From positions 186,001-250,000 of the forward strand of contig JAEWTV010000139.1 of NCBI GenBank assembly GCA_023397675.1: a stretch of DNA of 64,000 nt. The letters run 5' to 3'. The DNA comes from Bacillota bacterium. GTDB taxonomy: Bacteria > Bacillota > Clostridia > Acetivibrionales > JANLFN01. Shown here piece by piece: positions 23,722 through 32,550 of this stretch. Both the position numbers and the translations under genes were made by a program. Within the stretch, counting starts at the first letter, position 1. Each line of letters opens with the position of its first letter. Under the pieces are notes generated by a model that worked only from the letters and a program-made list of their open reading frames with translations, did no database searches and was not told the DNA's origin.

Positions 23722-25773
23722 ATGAGAATAGGTCTAAAAGGAAAAATGCTAATAGTTATAATCAGTTTGTTAATTATTTCTTTTGCCGCTGTAGCAATAA
23801 TCGGTTATATAGAAACAAAAAACAGTATAACCAGCCAATCAAACCAGCAGCTTATTACAAAGACTGATTATATGAGAGAAAAAATAAACAATTTTTTTGC
23901 TCAGAGACAAGTTATTCTTCAGAATGAAACAGGTTTTGAATCTAATGTTCTTAATAAAACTTCCGTAGATGACAAGAAAACTCCTGAAGCGAAAAAGACA
24001 ATTCACGAAAACCTTGTATCAGTTTATAACAAATTCAAAAAGGATTATGGAATAATAGATATATATACGGGATTCCCCGATGGTTCTGTGGAATGCGGTT
24101 CTGGATGGGTCCCGGATGACCCCTCCTGGAAAGCTAATGAAAGACCATGGTACACTGCAGCTGTAAAGGCAGACGGACAACTAGTTTATACTGATGTATA
24201 TATAGATTCCGATACAAAGAAACCAGTTGTTACACTCTCCCAGGTAATAAAAGGTGAAGGTAATGGAGAATACGCAGTTGTTGGTCTTGATGTTGGGCTT
24301 GCACAGCTGTCAGATTTATTCGCAAAGGAAAAGATAGGGGAAACCGGATATCCTTTTGTCCTTGACAAGGACGGAAGGTTTGTAATTCATCCCAAATACA
24401 GCTACAATGAGGATGCTTCTAAGGCAGATACCATTTTTAAAATAAGTTCTGGAAGTCTTAAGGATGTCGGTAAAACATTGTTGTCTGAAAAATCTGATAT
24501 AGTAAAAGGTACTCTAGATGGACAGAAAAAATTATATTATTCCGAATATCTTAAAGATATGGGCTTTTACCTTGTATCAACCCTTACTGAAGAGGATTTT
24601 ACCAAAGATATCAATAATTTGATGGTAGTTGTTGCAATTATAGTTCTGGCGTCAATGGCATTCTTCATAATATTCGTATTCCTTTTTGTAGGTAGAATTT
24701 CAAAGGTAATAAAAAATATTGCATCCAGTATGAAGGAGATGGCTGCAGGTAATCTGAATATTAACATTAAGAAATTCAATAGAAAAGATGAACTTGGGGA
24801 TTTATCCGGTTCCATGGAAATAATGCATAATTCAATAAAGGATATTATGCTGTCAATAGCAGCGGAAGCAAATAATGTAAATATTGCACTAAACATCACT
24901 AATGAGACGATTTCAGAGCTTAAAAAGGAACTTGAAGATGCTTCATCTACGGTTGAGGAACTATCTGCAGGAATAGAAGAAACGGCATCCTCGACACAGG
25001 AAATAAATGCAACTTCACAGGATATTGAAGGCGCCATTGCAAGGATTGCAGACAAGGCCGGTGAGGGAGCTGTTTCAGCAAATGAAATAAGCAACAAGGC
25101 TGTACAATTGAAAGATAGTTCCATGGCACTTCAAACAGAAGCTAATGAAACACGTCTGGCTATTAAGAAGGCAATGGACGAAGCGTTGAAGAAAATCAGT
25201 GATGTAGAAAAGATTAAAGCATTATCAGATGCTATACTTCAGATTTCATCACAGACCAATCTTCTTGCTTTGAATGCATCAATTGAGTCTGCCCGTGCTG
25301 GAGAAGCCGGAAAAGGGTTTTCAGTTGTTGCCGATGAGATAAGGAAACTTGCTGAAGATTCAAAATCAACCGTAACTGAAATACAGTCTACTATTAACAG
25401 TGTATTTGAAGCAGTTGAGAATCTGACAGCTATTTCAAAAGACACCTTATCCTACATAGAGACAAAGGTGGTAGAAAGCTACAAAGAATCTGTCAATGTG
25501 GGTGAAAACTACGATAAGGATGCTTCTTTTGTTAAAGCTTTAGTGGTAGATTTGAGCAATACCTCAAAAGACCTCTTTACATCAATAAAAACCGTAACAG
25601 AATCAATTAACGAGATATCAAAAGCAAGTAATGAAGGGGCTGAAGGTGCCAGCAATATTGCCGAAAAGGTACTTGTTATAAGGAATAGAGCTGGTGAAGT
25701 CAGCAATCAGTCTTTAAGCCTTAAACAAAGTATTGATAAACTTGAAAGCCTGGTTAATAAGTTCAGACTTTAA
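23722..25773 (+). CDS. Methyl-accepting chemotaxis protein with dCache sensor
   Basis: 683 residues. A first membrane helix (about 7-29), an extracellular dCache-like sensor (about 30-290, with GWVPDDPSWKANERPWYTAA and PVVTLSQVIKG typical of dCache_1), a second helix (about 297-320), a HAMP domain and a long coiled-coil signalling domain. The hairpin tip reads SQTNLLALNASIESARAGEAGKGFSVVADEIRKLAEDS, the diagnostic MCP contact site for CheA and CheW. dCache sensors often bind amino acids or organic acids. The ribosome site AAGGGG lies 8 nt ahead. No chemotaxis genes adjoin, so it is an orphan receptor; a U-tailed terminator follows. Confidence 0.93.
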   Translation: MRIGLKGKMLIVIISLLIISFAAVAIIGYIETKNSITSQSNQQLITKTDYMREKINNFFAQRQVILQNETGFESNVLNKTSVDDKKTPEAKKTIHENLVSVYNKFKKDYGIIDIYTGFPDGSVECGSGWVPDDPSWKANERPWYTAAVKADGQLVYTDVYIDSDTKKPVVTLSQVIKGEGNGEYAVVGLDVGLAQLSDLFAKEKIGETGYPFVLDKDGRFVIHPKYSYNEDASKADTIFKISSGSLKDVGKTLLSEKSDIVKGTLDGQKKLYYSEYLKDMGFYLVSTLTEEDFTKDINNLMVVVAIIVLASMAFFIIFVFLFVGRISKVIKNIASSMKEMAAGNLNINIKKFNRKDELGDLSGSMEIMHNSIKDIMLSIAAEANNVNIALNITNETISELKKELEDASSTVEELSAGIEETASSTQEINATSQDIEGAIARIADKAGEGAVSANEISNKAVQLKDSSMALQTEANETRLAIKKAMDEALKKISDVEKIKALSDAILQISSQTNLLALNASIESARAGEAGKGFSVVADEIRKLAEDSKSTVTEIQSTINSVFEAVENLTAISKDTLSYIETKVVESYKESVNVGENYDKDASFVKALVVDLSNTSKDLFTSIKTVTESINEISKASNEGAEGASNIAEKVLVIRNRAGEVSNQSLSLKQSIDKLESLVNKFRL

Positions 25774-25802
25774 TAACTTTTATAATATTTGAGACTATTA
25801 AA

Positions 25803-25850
25803 AACATCCCAAAGGTTGTATTTTATACAATCTAGGGATGTTCTTTTTTT
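25803..25850 (+). terminator. Intrinsic terminator after the chemoreceptor
   Basis: AACATCCC/GGGATGTT outer stem with an inner TTGTAT/ATACAA stem and a TCTTTTTTT tail. Confidence 0.85.
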
Positions 25851-25927
25851 CAATTTCTTCGGATGTGTTTATTATATTTTTTTGGGGTAATATAACATTG
25901 AATAATAAATTATAAAGGAGAATGACT

Positions 25928-26533
25928 ATGAGTAAAATTCTTTATATCAAAGCAAATGCCAAGCCGGATAATATATCGAGAACCTTCAAAATATCCAATA
26001 GCTTTATTGAGGCTTATAAGCAGTATCATCCTGGTGACGAAATAATTACTCTTGATTTATATAAAGAAAACATTAAGTTCCTTACCGGCGATGATATTAA
26101 CGCAGTATTTGGCCCAAAGACCGAAGAAAGTAAAAATCATCCCATTATAAAATATGCATATCAGTTTGCTGAGGTAGATAAATATGTTATCGCGGAACCT
26201 ATGTGGAATCTGAATATTCCAGCGATTCTAAAAGCGTATATAGATTACATTTCTATGGTGGGAATTACATTTAAATACACGGCAAGCGGAGCTGTAGGAC
26301 TGCTTCAGAACAAAAAGGCTGTTAACATAGTTGCAAGAGGCGGAGACTATAGTCACGAACCGCACAATTCTTTTGAAATGGGAGACAGATATCTTAGGAC
26401 AATTCTTGGGTTCTTTGGAATAACCGATTTTTCGACTATTTCAGCTAATAAGCTTGATGTACAAGGCGAAAACGTTGACGAAATCGTAGGTAAAGCTATA
26501 AGAGAGGCACAGGAACTGGCAAAAAACTTTTAA
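25928..26533 (+). CDS. azoR: FMN-dependent NADH:azo/quinone oxidoreductase (AzoR)
   Basis: 201 residues of the flavodoxin-like AzoR/NQO family. KILYIKANAKPDNISRTFKI is the phosphate-binding loop for FMN, YVIAEPMWNLNIPAILKAYID is the flavin ring and dimer segment, and NIVARGGDYS is the following flavin loop. It reduces azo dyes and quinones by two electrons with NAD(P)H and is probably a quinone-detoxifying enzyme. ATG 25928 is preferred over ATG 25922 because AGGAG ends at 25920, giving a 7-nt rather than a 1-nt gap. Single gene between two terminators. Confidence 0.9.
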   Translation: MSKILYIKANAKPDNISRTFKISNSFIEAYKQYHPGDEIITLDLYKENIKFLTGDDINAVFGPKTEESKNHPIIKYAYQFAEVDKYVIAEPMWNLNIPAILKAYIDYISMVGITFKYTASGAVGLLQNKKAVNIVARGGDYSHEPHNSFEMGDRYLRTILGFFGITDFSTISANKLDVQGENVDEIVGKAIREAQELAKNF

Positions 26534-26549
26534 ATTAACTCCTGGTTTT

Positions 26550-26577
26550 AACGCCTGATTAATCACAGGCGTTTTTT
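26550..26577 (+). terminator. Intrinsic terminator after azoR
   Basis: AACGCCTG/CAGGCGTT stem with an eight-base loop and TTTT tail. Confidence 0.85.
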
Positions 26578-26699
26578 ATTGCCTAAAAAGGAAAAGTACA
26601 AATTTTCTGATGTTGAAAAACTTTGACATATTTCGATTTTTTAAATAAAATGGTTAACGGTATAAAACCAAATAAAAAAGTATATTTTCGGGGGTTCAT

Positions 26700-27869
26700 A
26701 TGAAAAAAAACAAGGTTGTTTTTTTAGTATGCCTTGCAACAATGTTGTTGCTTTCAACCAATGTGTTTGCAGCAGAAGCTGGAAATATGTCGGTTGCTGG
26801 TGGACTAAGGAGAGTTCAGCAATATAACTTTTCTATTAACATTATGGCAATGCTGCTGGTTGGTTTTGGTTTTCTAATGGTTTTTGTAAAGAAGTATGGA
26901 TATAGTGCAACTACAGGCACATATCTCGTTGTTGGAGCCGGTGTGCCTCTTTATCTGTTGCTCCGTTCTACCGGTATCATTTCAGCAGAAGCAATTCCTG
27001 CAGATAATATTCAGGTTTTACTTTTTGCAGAATTTGCTGTCGCAGCAGGATTAATTTCAATGGGGGCGGTACTTGGCAGGCTTCGTGTTTATCAATATGC
27101 AATTCTTTCAATCCTTATTGTTCCTGTTTATATGATTAATGAATGGCTTGTACTGGATAACGGTCTCGGTTTGACAAAAGGTTTTGTTGATTCGGCCGGA
27201 TCAATTATAATTCATGCTTTTGGTGCATACTTTGGTTTAGGGTTGACTATAGCTTTAACAAAGTCAAAACATTTGAAAAAGAAAATTGAAAGTGATGAGA
27301 CTTCAGATAGATTTTCTATGTTGGGATCCATGGTTCTTTGGTTATTCTGGCCAAGTTTTTGTGCAGCAATAGTTCCAGAAGCAGACCTTGAAAGGACAGT
27401 AATTAATACTATTTTAGCTTTATGTGGCGCTACGCTTGTAACGTATATTTTCAGCGCTTTATTCAGAAAAGGCAAACCTGCTATAGCAGATATAGCAAAT
27501 GCAGCGCTCGCAGGGGGCGTTTCAATCGGAGCAACCTGCAACTTGGTAGAAGCGCCTGTTGCTTTCTTAATAGGAGCTTTAGCAGGGGCAATCTGTGTTA
27601 TTGGTTATGTATTTATACAGCCTAAAATTCAGTCAGTATTTAAAATCGTAGATACTTGCGGTGTCCATAATCTTCACGGTATGCCTGGGTTATTGGGCGG
27701 TCTTATAGCAATACTGGTTGTACCGGGTATAGCAGGCGCTCAGCTTATTGGTATAGCTATAACGCTTGTACTTGCATTTGCAGGCGGAACAATCGGAGGG
27801 TATATCATTAGGCTTACAGGTTCCAAAGAAGAAGTATATGAAGATGCTGATGAATTTACAATAGAATGA
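26700..27869 (+). CDS. Ammonium channel of the Amt/Rh family, Rh-like
   Basis: 389 residues with a cleavable signal (ending NVFAA) and about 11 membrane helices. The first pore histidine lies in SAGSIIIHAFGAYFGLG and the second in VDTCGVHNLHGMPGLLGG, the twin-histidine pair of ammonium channels. SAGSxxIHxFGAYFGL and GSMVLWLFWPSFCAA match Rh (Rhesus-type) proteins better than AmtB. It should conduct ammonia/ammonium across the membrane. No GlnK gene adjoins, in keeping with the Rh type. The ribosome site is poor (GGGG 7 nt before the ATG). A bidirectional terminator follows. Confidence 0.88.
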   Translation: MKKNKVVFLVCLATMLLLSTNVFAAEAGNMSVAGGLRRVQQYNFSINIMAMLLVGFGFLMVFVKKYGYSATTGTYLVVGAGVPLYLLLRSTGIISAEAIPADNIQVLLFAEFAVAAGLISMGAVLGRLRVYQYAILSILIVPVYMINEWLVLDNGLGLTKGFVDSAGSIIIHAFGAYFGLGLTIALTKSKHLKKKIESDETSDRFSMLGSMVLWLFWPSFCAAIVPEADLERTVINTILALCGATLVTYIFSALFRKGKPAIADIANAALAGGVSIGATCNLVEAPVAFLIGALAGAICVIGYVFIQPKIQSVFKIVDTCGVHNLHGMPGLLGGLIAILVVPGIAGAQLIGIAITLVLAFAGGTIGGYIIRLTGSKEEVYEDADEFTIE

Positions 27870-27883
27870 CGCTTATAAAAAAT

Positions 27884-27918
27884 AAAAGTGCTGATGCTTA
27901 ATTGCATTAGCACTTTTT
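27884..27918. terminator. Bidirectional terminator between the ammonium channel and hcp
   Basis: AAAAGTGCTGATGC/GCATTAGCACTTTT stem with TTAATT loop; T-rich tails on both strands serve the two convergent genes. Confidence 0.85.
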
Positions 27919-27933
27919 GGTTATTTGATTACA

Positions 27934-29496
27934 TTATCCTAATATTGCAGCAAGGTCGCTTTCAGGTGTACTGATTGGTTTTAATCCGAATTTCTCCACA
28001 AGTATGCCAAGCACATTGGATGAAAAGAATGCCGGAAGTGTAGGTCCAATATAAATATTTTTTATTCCAAGTGCCAGCAATGATAACAATATGCAAACGG
28101 CTTTCTGTTCATACCATGATAAAACGAGAGTCAAAGGCAGGTCGTTAACACCGCATTCAAACGCTTTGGAAAGTGCCAACGCTACCTGAATTGCAGAGTA
28201 GGCATCATTGCACTGTCCCATATCCATGATTCTTGGAAGTCCTCCGATTTCTCCTATGTCCAGATCGTTAAAACGGTATTTTCCACAAGCTAGTGTTAAT
28301 ATTACCGTATCCTTTGGTGTTTGTTTAACAAACTCGGTGTAATAGTTTCTTCCTGGTCTTGCACCGTCGCAGCCGCCAACAAGGAAGAAATGTTTTATAG
28401 CCCCTGCTTTTACAGCATCAATTACCTTATCGGCAACTCCTAAAACAGTGTTTCTTGCAAAGCCTGTAGAAACAACCGAACCACCGTTTATACCTGTGAA
28501 TTGTTTGTCTTCACGCCATCCCCCAAGCTCAAGGGCTTTATTTATTACGATCGTAAAGTCCTTATGACCGCTTGTTTCAGGTATGTGCACAAGGCCTGGA
28601 AACCCTACAACTGTAGTCGTGAATACCCTGTCCTGGTACGAAGACTTTGGAGGCATAAGGCAGTTTGTAGTAAAAAGGAATGCTGCTGGTACACCGTCAA
28701 ATTCCTTTTGCTGATTTTGCCACGCTGTACCGAAGTTACCCTTTAGGTGAGAATACTTCTTAAGTTCCGGATAACCATGCGCCGGAAGCATTTCACCATG
28801 AGTATAAATATTTATTCCTTTTCCTTCAGTTTGTTCAAGCAGCATTTTTAAATCCAGAAGATCATGACCGCTTACAACTATAAATGGACCCTTTTCTACC
28901 TTCATTGTTACACTTGCTGGGGTTGGATGGCCATAGGTTGATGTATTTGCCTCGTCGAGGAGAGCCATACATTTTAAGTTGGCTTCACCAAACTCCATAA
29001 GCAGATTAAGCCATTCTTCCGGGGTATGTTCCTCTCCAAGTGCTTTAAGTCCTTTAATAAACCATGAATTAACTTCTTTGCTTTCCTTGCCGAGAACGCT
29101 CGCATGTTGTGCATAGGCTGCCATACCTCTCATGCCAAGCAAAAGTGTTGAACGTAAGGATCTGATATCTTCATTTCCTGTCCAAAGTTCTTCGACCGGG
29201 TAATTATCTGCATCGCCAAGTTTTACCTTTGTTTCATCTATTAATTCAGTCAATTGGGCTATACGTACTGTGTCAAAATTAACATTTGTAACAGTAGTAA
29301 AAAGTCCATTTATTATCAGTTCATTTACTTCCTTATCAATTTGTTTACCATCTACAGCACGTGCCAAGCCTATAAGAGCGGATGTTAATTTATCCTGTTC
29401 TTTAGCTGTCTCGGCAGTTTTACCGCATACTCCTGCACGGGTGCAGCCCTTTCCTCCTGCGGCTTGTTCACATTGAAAACAAAACATTTCACTCAT
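27934..29496 (-). CDS. hcp: Hydroxylamine reductase / hybrid-cluster protein Hcp
   Basis: 520 residues of the Hcp (prismane) family. The N-terminus CFQCEQAAGGKGCTRAGVCG binds the 4Fe-4S cubane. GHDLLDLKMLLEQTEGKGINIYTHGEMLPAHG and NCLMPPKSSYQDRVFTTTVVG hold ligands of the hybrid 4Fe-2S-2O cluster. Hcp acts in the cytoplasm in nitrosative stress, reducing NO or hydroxylamine. The frame is open from 29538, but ATG 29496 has AGGAGG 6 nt ahead and gives the family N-terminus MSEMFCFQCEQ. A probable CRP/FNR-type site lies 22 nt before the TATAAT box. The likely regulator is encoded at 35370-36068. Confidence 0.95.
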   Translation of the reverse strand: MSEMFCFQCEQAAGGKGCTRAGVCGKTAETAKEQDKLTSALIGLARAVDGKQIDKEVNELIINGLFTTVTNVNFDTVRIAQLTELIDETKVKLGDADNYPVEELWTGNEDIRSLRSTLLLGMRGMAAYAQHASVLGKESKEVNSWFIKGLKALGEEHTPEEWLNLLMEFGEANLKCMALLDEANTSTYGHPTPASVTMKVEKGPFIVVSGHDLLDLKMLLEQTEGKGINIYTHGEMLPAHGYPELKKYSHLKGNFGTAWQNQQKEFDGVPAAFLFTTNCLMPPKSSYQDRVFTTTVVGFPGLVHIPETSGHKDFTIVINKALELGGWREDKQFTGINGGSVVSTGFARNTVLGVADKVIDAVKAGAIKHFFLVGGCDGARPGRNYYTEFVKQTPKDTVILTLACGKYRFNDLDIGEIGGLPRIMDMGQCNDAYSAIQVALALSKAFECGVNDLPLTLVLSWYEQKAVCILLSLLALGIKNIYIGPTLPAFFSSNVLGILVEKFGLKPISTPESDLAAILG

Positions 29497-29537
29497 ACGT
29501 AACCTCCTGATTTGCTTAAGTTTTTTATTATGAGGCA

Positions 29538-29579
29538 ATTATATTTTAAATTGATTTTAAAATCGGTATCTGTTGCAAC
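29538..29579 (-). promoter_or_regulatory. hcp promoter with class-II CRP/FNR-type activator site
   Basis: On the minus strand GTTGC-AACA-GATAC (29566-29579) is followed by 22 nt and TATAAT (29538-29543). The palindrome centre lies about 41.5 nt before the expected start, the class-II activator position. The same motif and exactly the same 22-nt gap occur at 35306-35347. Confidence 0.65.
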
Positions 29580-29698
29580 AATTATTTTTATTATTTGAAA
29601 AAATAAATTATAATTCAATGTTTATAAATGTATTTGTATGGGTAAAAGTATTAATGAATTTAGGTTAATTCTAATTTTAAAACAGGAGGTAATTTATA

Positions 29699-30034
29699 AT
29701 GAAAAAATTGTTCAGATGCAGTGTGTGCGGATATGTACACGAAGGAGAGGACGCACCCGATAAGTGCCCTAAATGCGGAGCTCTAAAAGATAAATTTGTT
29801 GAATTAAGCAGCGAAGACGCAGATAAAATATATAAGTCAGACAGGACTAATGACATTCATATGAAACTCATTACATTGGCAGGTAAGATGGCGAAGCTTT
29901 GTGAAGAGGGAATAAACTTAAATCTTGATCCAGCGTGTGTATCAGTTTTCGAAAAAGCAAAGGATGAAGCATGGGTCATAAAGCAAAGATCAAAAGCTGA
30001 AATTGAGGGACACATGAAAAAGGGAAAGTGGTAA
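29699..30034 (+). CDS. Rubredoxin-like-domain protein
   Basis: 111 residues. The first 45 carry a rubredoxin-type iron site: CSVCGYVHEGEDAPDKCPKCG, with the two CxxCG knuckles closer together than in true rubredoxin, as in the rubrerythrin tail. The remaining 65 residues are helical (HMKLITLAGKMAKLCEEGIN) and lack the Glu/His residues of a di-iron ferritin-like site. It is likely a small cytoplasmic electron carrier or redox partner. The ribosome site GGAGG lies 7 nt ahead. Placed divergent from hcp, so it may supply electrons for NO or oxygen detoxification (inference). Confidence 0.8.
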   Translation: MKKLFRCSVCGYVHEGEDAPDKCPKCGALKDKFVELSSEDADKIYKSDRTNDIHMKLITLAGKMAKLCEEGINLNLDPACVSVFEKAKDEAWVIKQRSKAEIEGHMKKGKW

Positions 30035-30110
30035 GATAAAGAGTAACTAAAGTGTTTATATTAACATAATCTGATAGCATAGAATATCCTTTCTGGAGGT
30101 ATGTAATTAT

Positions 30111-31034
30111 ATGCTATCAGATGTTGATTTTATAAAACAATCACTTGCATTGCATCTTTTTTTTGCTAGAATCATGAAAGAGCATTCCTTCTTTCTTCAA
30201 ATAGGTTTTACACCTAGAGATTCGAGCTTTATGCAGCAGGCGGATGCATTCAGAATGCAATTTGATCAATTGCTGAATGAAGTAGTACAGCTTTCAAATG
30301 GTGTTGTAGACCAGAGTGTCCTAAGTTCGGGTGAAGTAATTACGCCATACACTTTAAGGGCTGAAGAAGCTTCGGCATATTTCACTGGTGTAAGAATTCC
30401 GACAGGTATCACTCAGGCTGAAGCAGGGCTTGCAGGCGGTGGAATCTTACAACCAAATCCAGCACTTATGCAGAGAGTTTATAGTATTAACCAGAGGGCA
30501 ATAGGCTTAATAACTGCATTGATACAATTTAAGACTGTTATTTTATCCAATGTCCTAAGCTGTAAAATGTTTACTGTAAACTATCCGCTTTTAATAGACC
30601 ACATAATGCGTGAAGCAAAGCTATATCTCAGCATGATGCAAAGACTGCAGAACAGGGAGACTGTAAGTATAGAAAGGGAAGCTCACGAGCAGGAACTATT
30701 TTGGAACAGGATAATGGGGGAACATGCCTTATTTATTAGAGGTCTCCTCGATCCAAGTGAAAATGATCTTGTAAACACTGCAAACAATTTTGGATGTGAA
30801 TTCAGCGATCTTGTTAAGGAAGCTCAGCAGGCAGCTGATAAGACTTTACCTTTAAGCAAGGTAACCCAGGATAGCCTTAAAGCAACAACAGACATACGTA
30901 ACTTCAAAGAGCAGGGTACAAAAGGTATTCTGGATTGTAAAATAAAATCCATTATAATACCTCTTTTGGGAGACCATACAATACGTGAAGCAAGTCATTT
31001 CCTGCGGTTACTTAATATGTTCCAGAAAGTTTAA
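30111..31034 (+). CDS. DUF2935 family protein
   Basis: 307 residues made of two related four-helix units, each with an HxxFF/HxLF and RIMxEH pattern: HLFFARIMKEHSFFLQIG in the first half and ELFWNRIMGEHALFIRGLL in the second. Such repeated His/Glu-rich helical bundles are typical of DUF2935, found in Firmicutes; the histidines and glutamates suggest metal binding, but no function is established. GGAGG lies 9 nt before the ATG. It follows the rubredoxin-like gene by 76 nt and ends in a terminator overlapping its stop codon. Confidence 0.8.
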   Translation: MLSDVDFIKQSLALHLFFARIMKEHSFFLQIGFTPRDSSFMQQADAFRMQFDQLLNEVVQLSNGVVDQSVLSSGEVITPYTLRAEEASAYFTGVRIPTGITQAEAGLAGGGILQPNPALMQRVYSINQRAIGLITALIQFKTVILSNVLSCKMFTVNYPLLIDHIMREAKLYLSMMQRLQNRETVSIEREAHEQELFWNRIMGEHALFIRGLLDPSENDLVNTANNFGCEFSDLVKEAQQAADKTLPLSKVTQDSLKATTDIRNFKEQGTKGILDCKIKSIIIPLLGDHTIREASHFLRLLNMFQKV

Positions 31035-31070
31035 TAAGAAAAAGACCTCCGGGTCTTTTTCTTATTTTTT
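31033..31070 (+). terminator. Intrinsic terminator overlapping the DUF2935 stop codon
   Basis: AATAAGAAAAAGACC/GGTCTTTTTCTTATT stem with TCCG loop and TTTT tail. Confidence 0.85.
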
Positions 31071-31134
31071 AAATATGACATATTGCTGTCATATATGAAC
31101 TTATATACTGTAAGAAAAACGAATGGAGAAAACT

Positions 31135-31593
31135 ATGGATTACAAAATTGTAGAGTTAAGAGAGAAGAAGGTTACAGGCATTGCCAGAAAAACAACAAAT
31201 GAGAATATGAAGGCAGTATCTGATATTGGTCAGGTTTGGGGAGAATTTATTGGCAGTGGTATATGCGAAGGCATTCCCAACAAGGCTGATACTAGTACAA
31301 TTGGCCTGTATACCGATTATGAAGGTGATTTTACCAAACCATACCTGTTTTTGGCAGGCTGTGAGGTAACTGAGTATACGAGTGAATCAGAACTAATTAA
31401 AAAAACTATTCCGGCAGGTAAATATGCTATGTTCTCAGTCAGGGGACACATACAACAGGCAGTCGGAGCTGCGTGGAACGAAATATGGTCTATGGATCTG
31501 AATAGGGCTTATACAACTGATTTTGAACTATATAATAATAATTCTCAGGATATAAACGATCAAATTGTTGATGTTTATATTGCCTTAAAGTGA
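31135..31593 (+). CDS. Stand-alone GyrI-like/AraC effector-binding domain protein
   Basis: 152 residues of the GyrI-like small-molecule-binding family (SRPBCC-like SOUL/HBP fold). YKIVELREKKVTGIARKT opens the domain, GEFIGSGICEGIPNKADTS is the central loop, GLYTDYEGDFTKPYLFLAGCEV the central strand, and IPAGKYAMFSVRGHIQQAVG the C-terminal strand and helix. It binds amphipathic or cationic ligands in regulators; alone it may sequester or hydrolyse them. ATG 31135 is preferred over 31123 because GGAG lies 7 nt ahead. The stop is 1 nt from the convergent ligase operon with no terminator between. Confidence 0.82.
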   Translation: MDYKIVELREKKVTGIARKTTNENMKAVSDIGQVWGEFIGSGICEGIPNKADTSTIGLYTDYEGDFTKPYLFLAGCEVTEYTSESELIKKTIPAGKYAMFSVRGHIQQAVGAAWNEIWSMDLNRAYTTDFELYNNNSQDINDQIVDVYIALK

Positions 31594-31594
31594 C

Positions 31595-32527
31595 TTAAAT
31601 TAAAGCAGGCTGTTTATTATCGGCTAGTTCTAACACCTTATCAATATGCTGCTTTATATCAAGGAGATCGGCATACAGATCGCCTGTTTCTTTTAGCCTG
31701 GACAGTGCATTTTTTAAATTGAAATCTGATGGGCTAATATTTTCCCCTATAACCTCATCCCAGTGAAGAGGCATGGAAACATTAGCCCCATCAACAGGCC
31801 TAAGGCTGTATTGGCAGGCCATTGTTTTACCTGGAGTATTCTGAAGATAGTCGAGATATACTTTGCCTTCACGGTTTTTAATAAGCCTTTCCATTGAAGT
31901 ATGGGTGGGGTATACCTGGTTTATCATTTTGAAGATATATTGAGCAAATTTTTTTACCTCTTCATAAGGATACCTTGGCTCTATCGGTACATAAATATGA
32001 AGTCCTGTAGCCCCGGAGGTCTTAGGGTATCCTTTTATTCCAAATTCATTAAGTGCTTCCTTTACCAAAACAGCAACCTTAAGTGCATCTTTGAATGTCG
32101 AAGGCGGCATAGGGTCCAGGTCAAAAACAGCAATATCAGGCATAGATACATCCGGAACAACAGATAGGCTGGGGTGTGTTTCAATACATGCCTGGTTGAC
32201 TATCCATATAAGGGTTTCAAGGTTATTACACAGAATATAGTTGGTTACTTTATCTTTAACGTTCGGAGATGGAATGGGGAATGTTTTTACCCATTCATCA
32301 GCGTATTCCGGGCAATCCTTCTGATAAAAGAACTCACCGTCAATACCGTGTGGAAACCTGCACATGGTGAAAAGCCTGTTTTTAAGGTGGGGTAGGATAT
32401 AGGAGGCAATCTCATAGTAATAATTTATAAGGTCTGCTTTGGTGTAGCCATCTTTAGGCCATAGCACTTTATCTAAGTTGGTAAGTTTTACGGTTTTGTC
32501 ATTTATTTTAACAAGTTTGTCTTCCAT
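31595..32527 (-). CDS. NHEJ primase-polymerase (LigD PolDom, stand-alone)
   Basis: 310 residues of the archaeo-eukaryotic primase/LigD polymerase domain. VKLTNLDKVLWPKDGYTKADL is the N-terminal signature, and the metal-binding DLDP motif is in IAVFDLDPMPPSTF, followed by TSGATGLHIYVPI and a late LDYLQNTPGKT. It fills gaps with (ribo)nucleotides at broken ends. ATG 32527 has GGAGG 4 nt ahead; the frame is open from 32572. It overlaps no gene; 23 nt separate it from the ligase. It is the third gene of a ku-ligase-polymerase operon. Confidence 0.92.
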   Translation of the reverse strand: MEDKLVKINDKTVKLTNLDKVLWPKDGYTKADLINYYYEIASYILPHLKNRLFTMCRFPHGIDGEFFYQKDCPEYADEWVKTFPIPSPNVKDKVTNYILCNNLETLIWIVNQACIETHPSLSVVPDVSMPDIAVFDLDPMPPSTFKDALKVAVLVKEALNEFGIKGYPKTSGATGLHIYVPIEPRYPYEEVKKFAQYIFKMINQVYPTHTSMERLIKNREGKVYLDYLQNTPGKTMACQYSLRPVDGANVSMPLHWDEVIGENISPSDFNLKNALSRLKETGDLYADLLDIKQHIDKVLELADNKQPALI

Positions 32528-32550
32528 GTTTCCTCCGTTTAATTTAGCCT

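Noticed and set aside
24567..25124. Minus-strand open frame of 185 codons inside the chemoreceptor gene
   Set aside because: Serine- and alanine-rich shadow of the coiled-coil codons; no ribosome site and no family.
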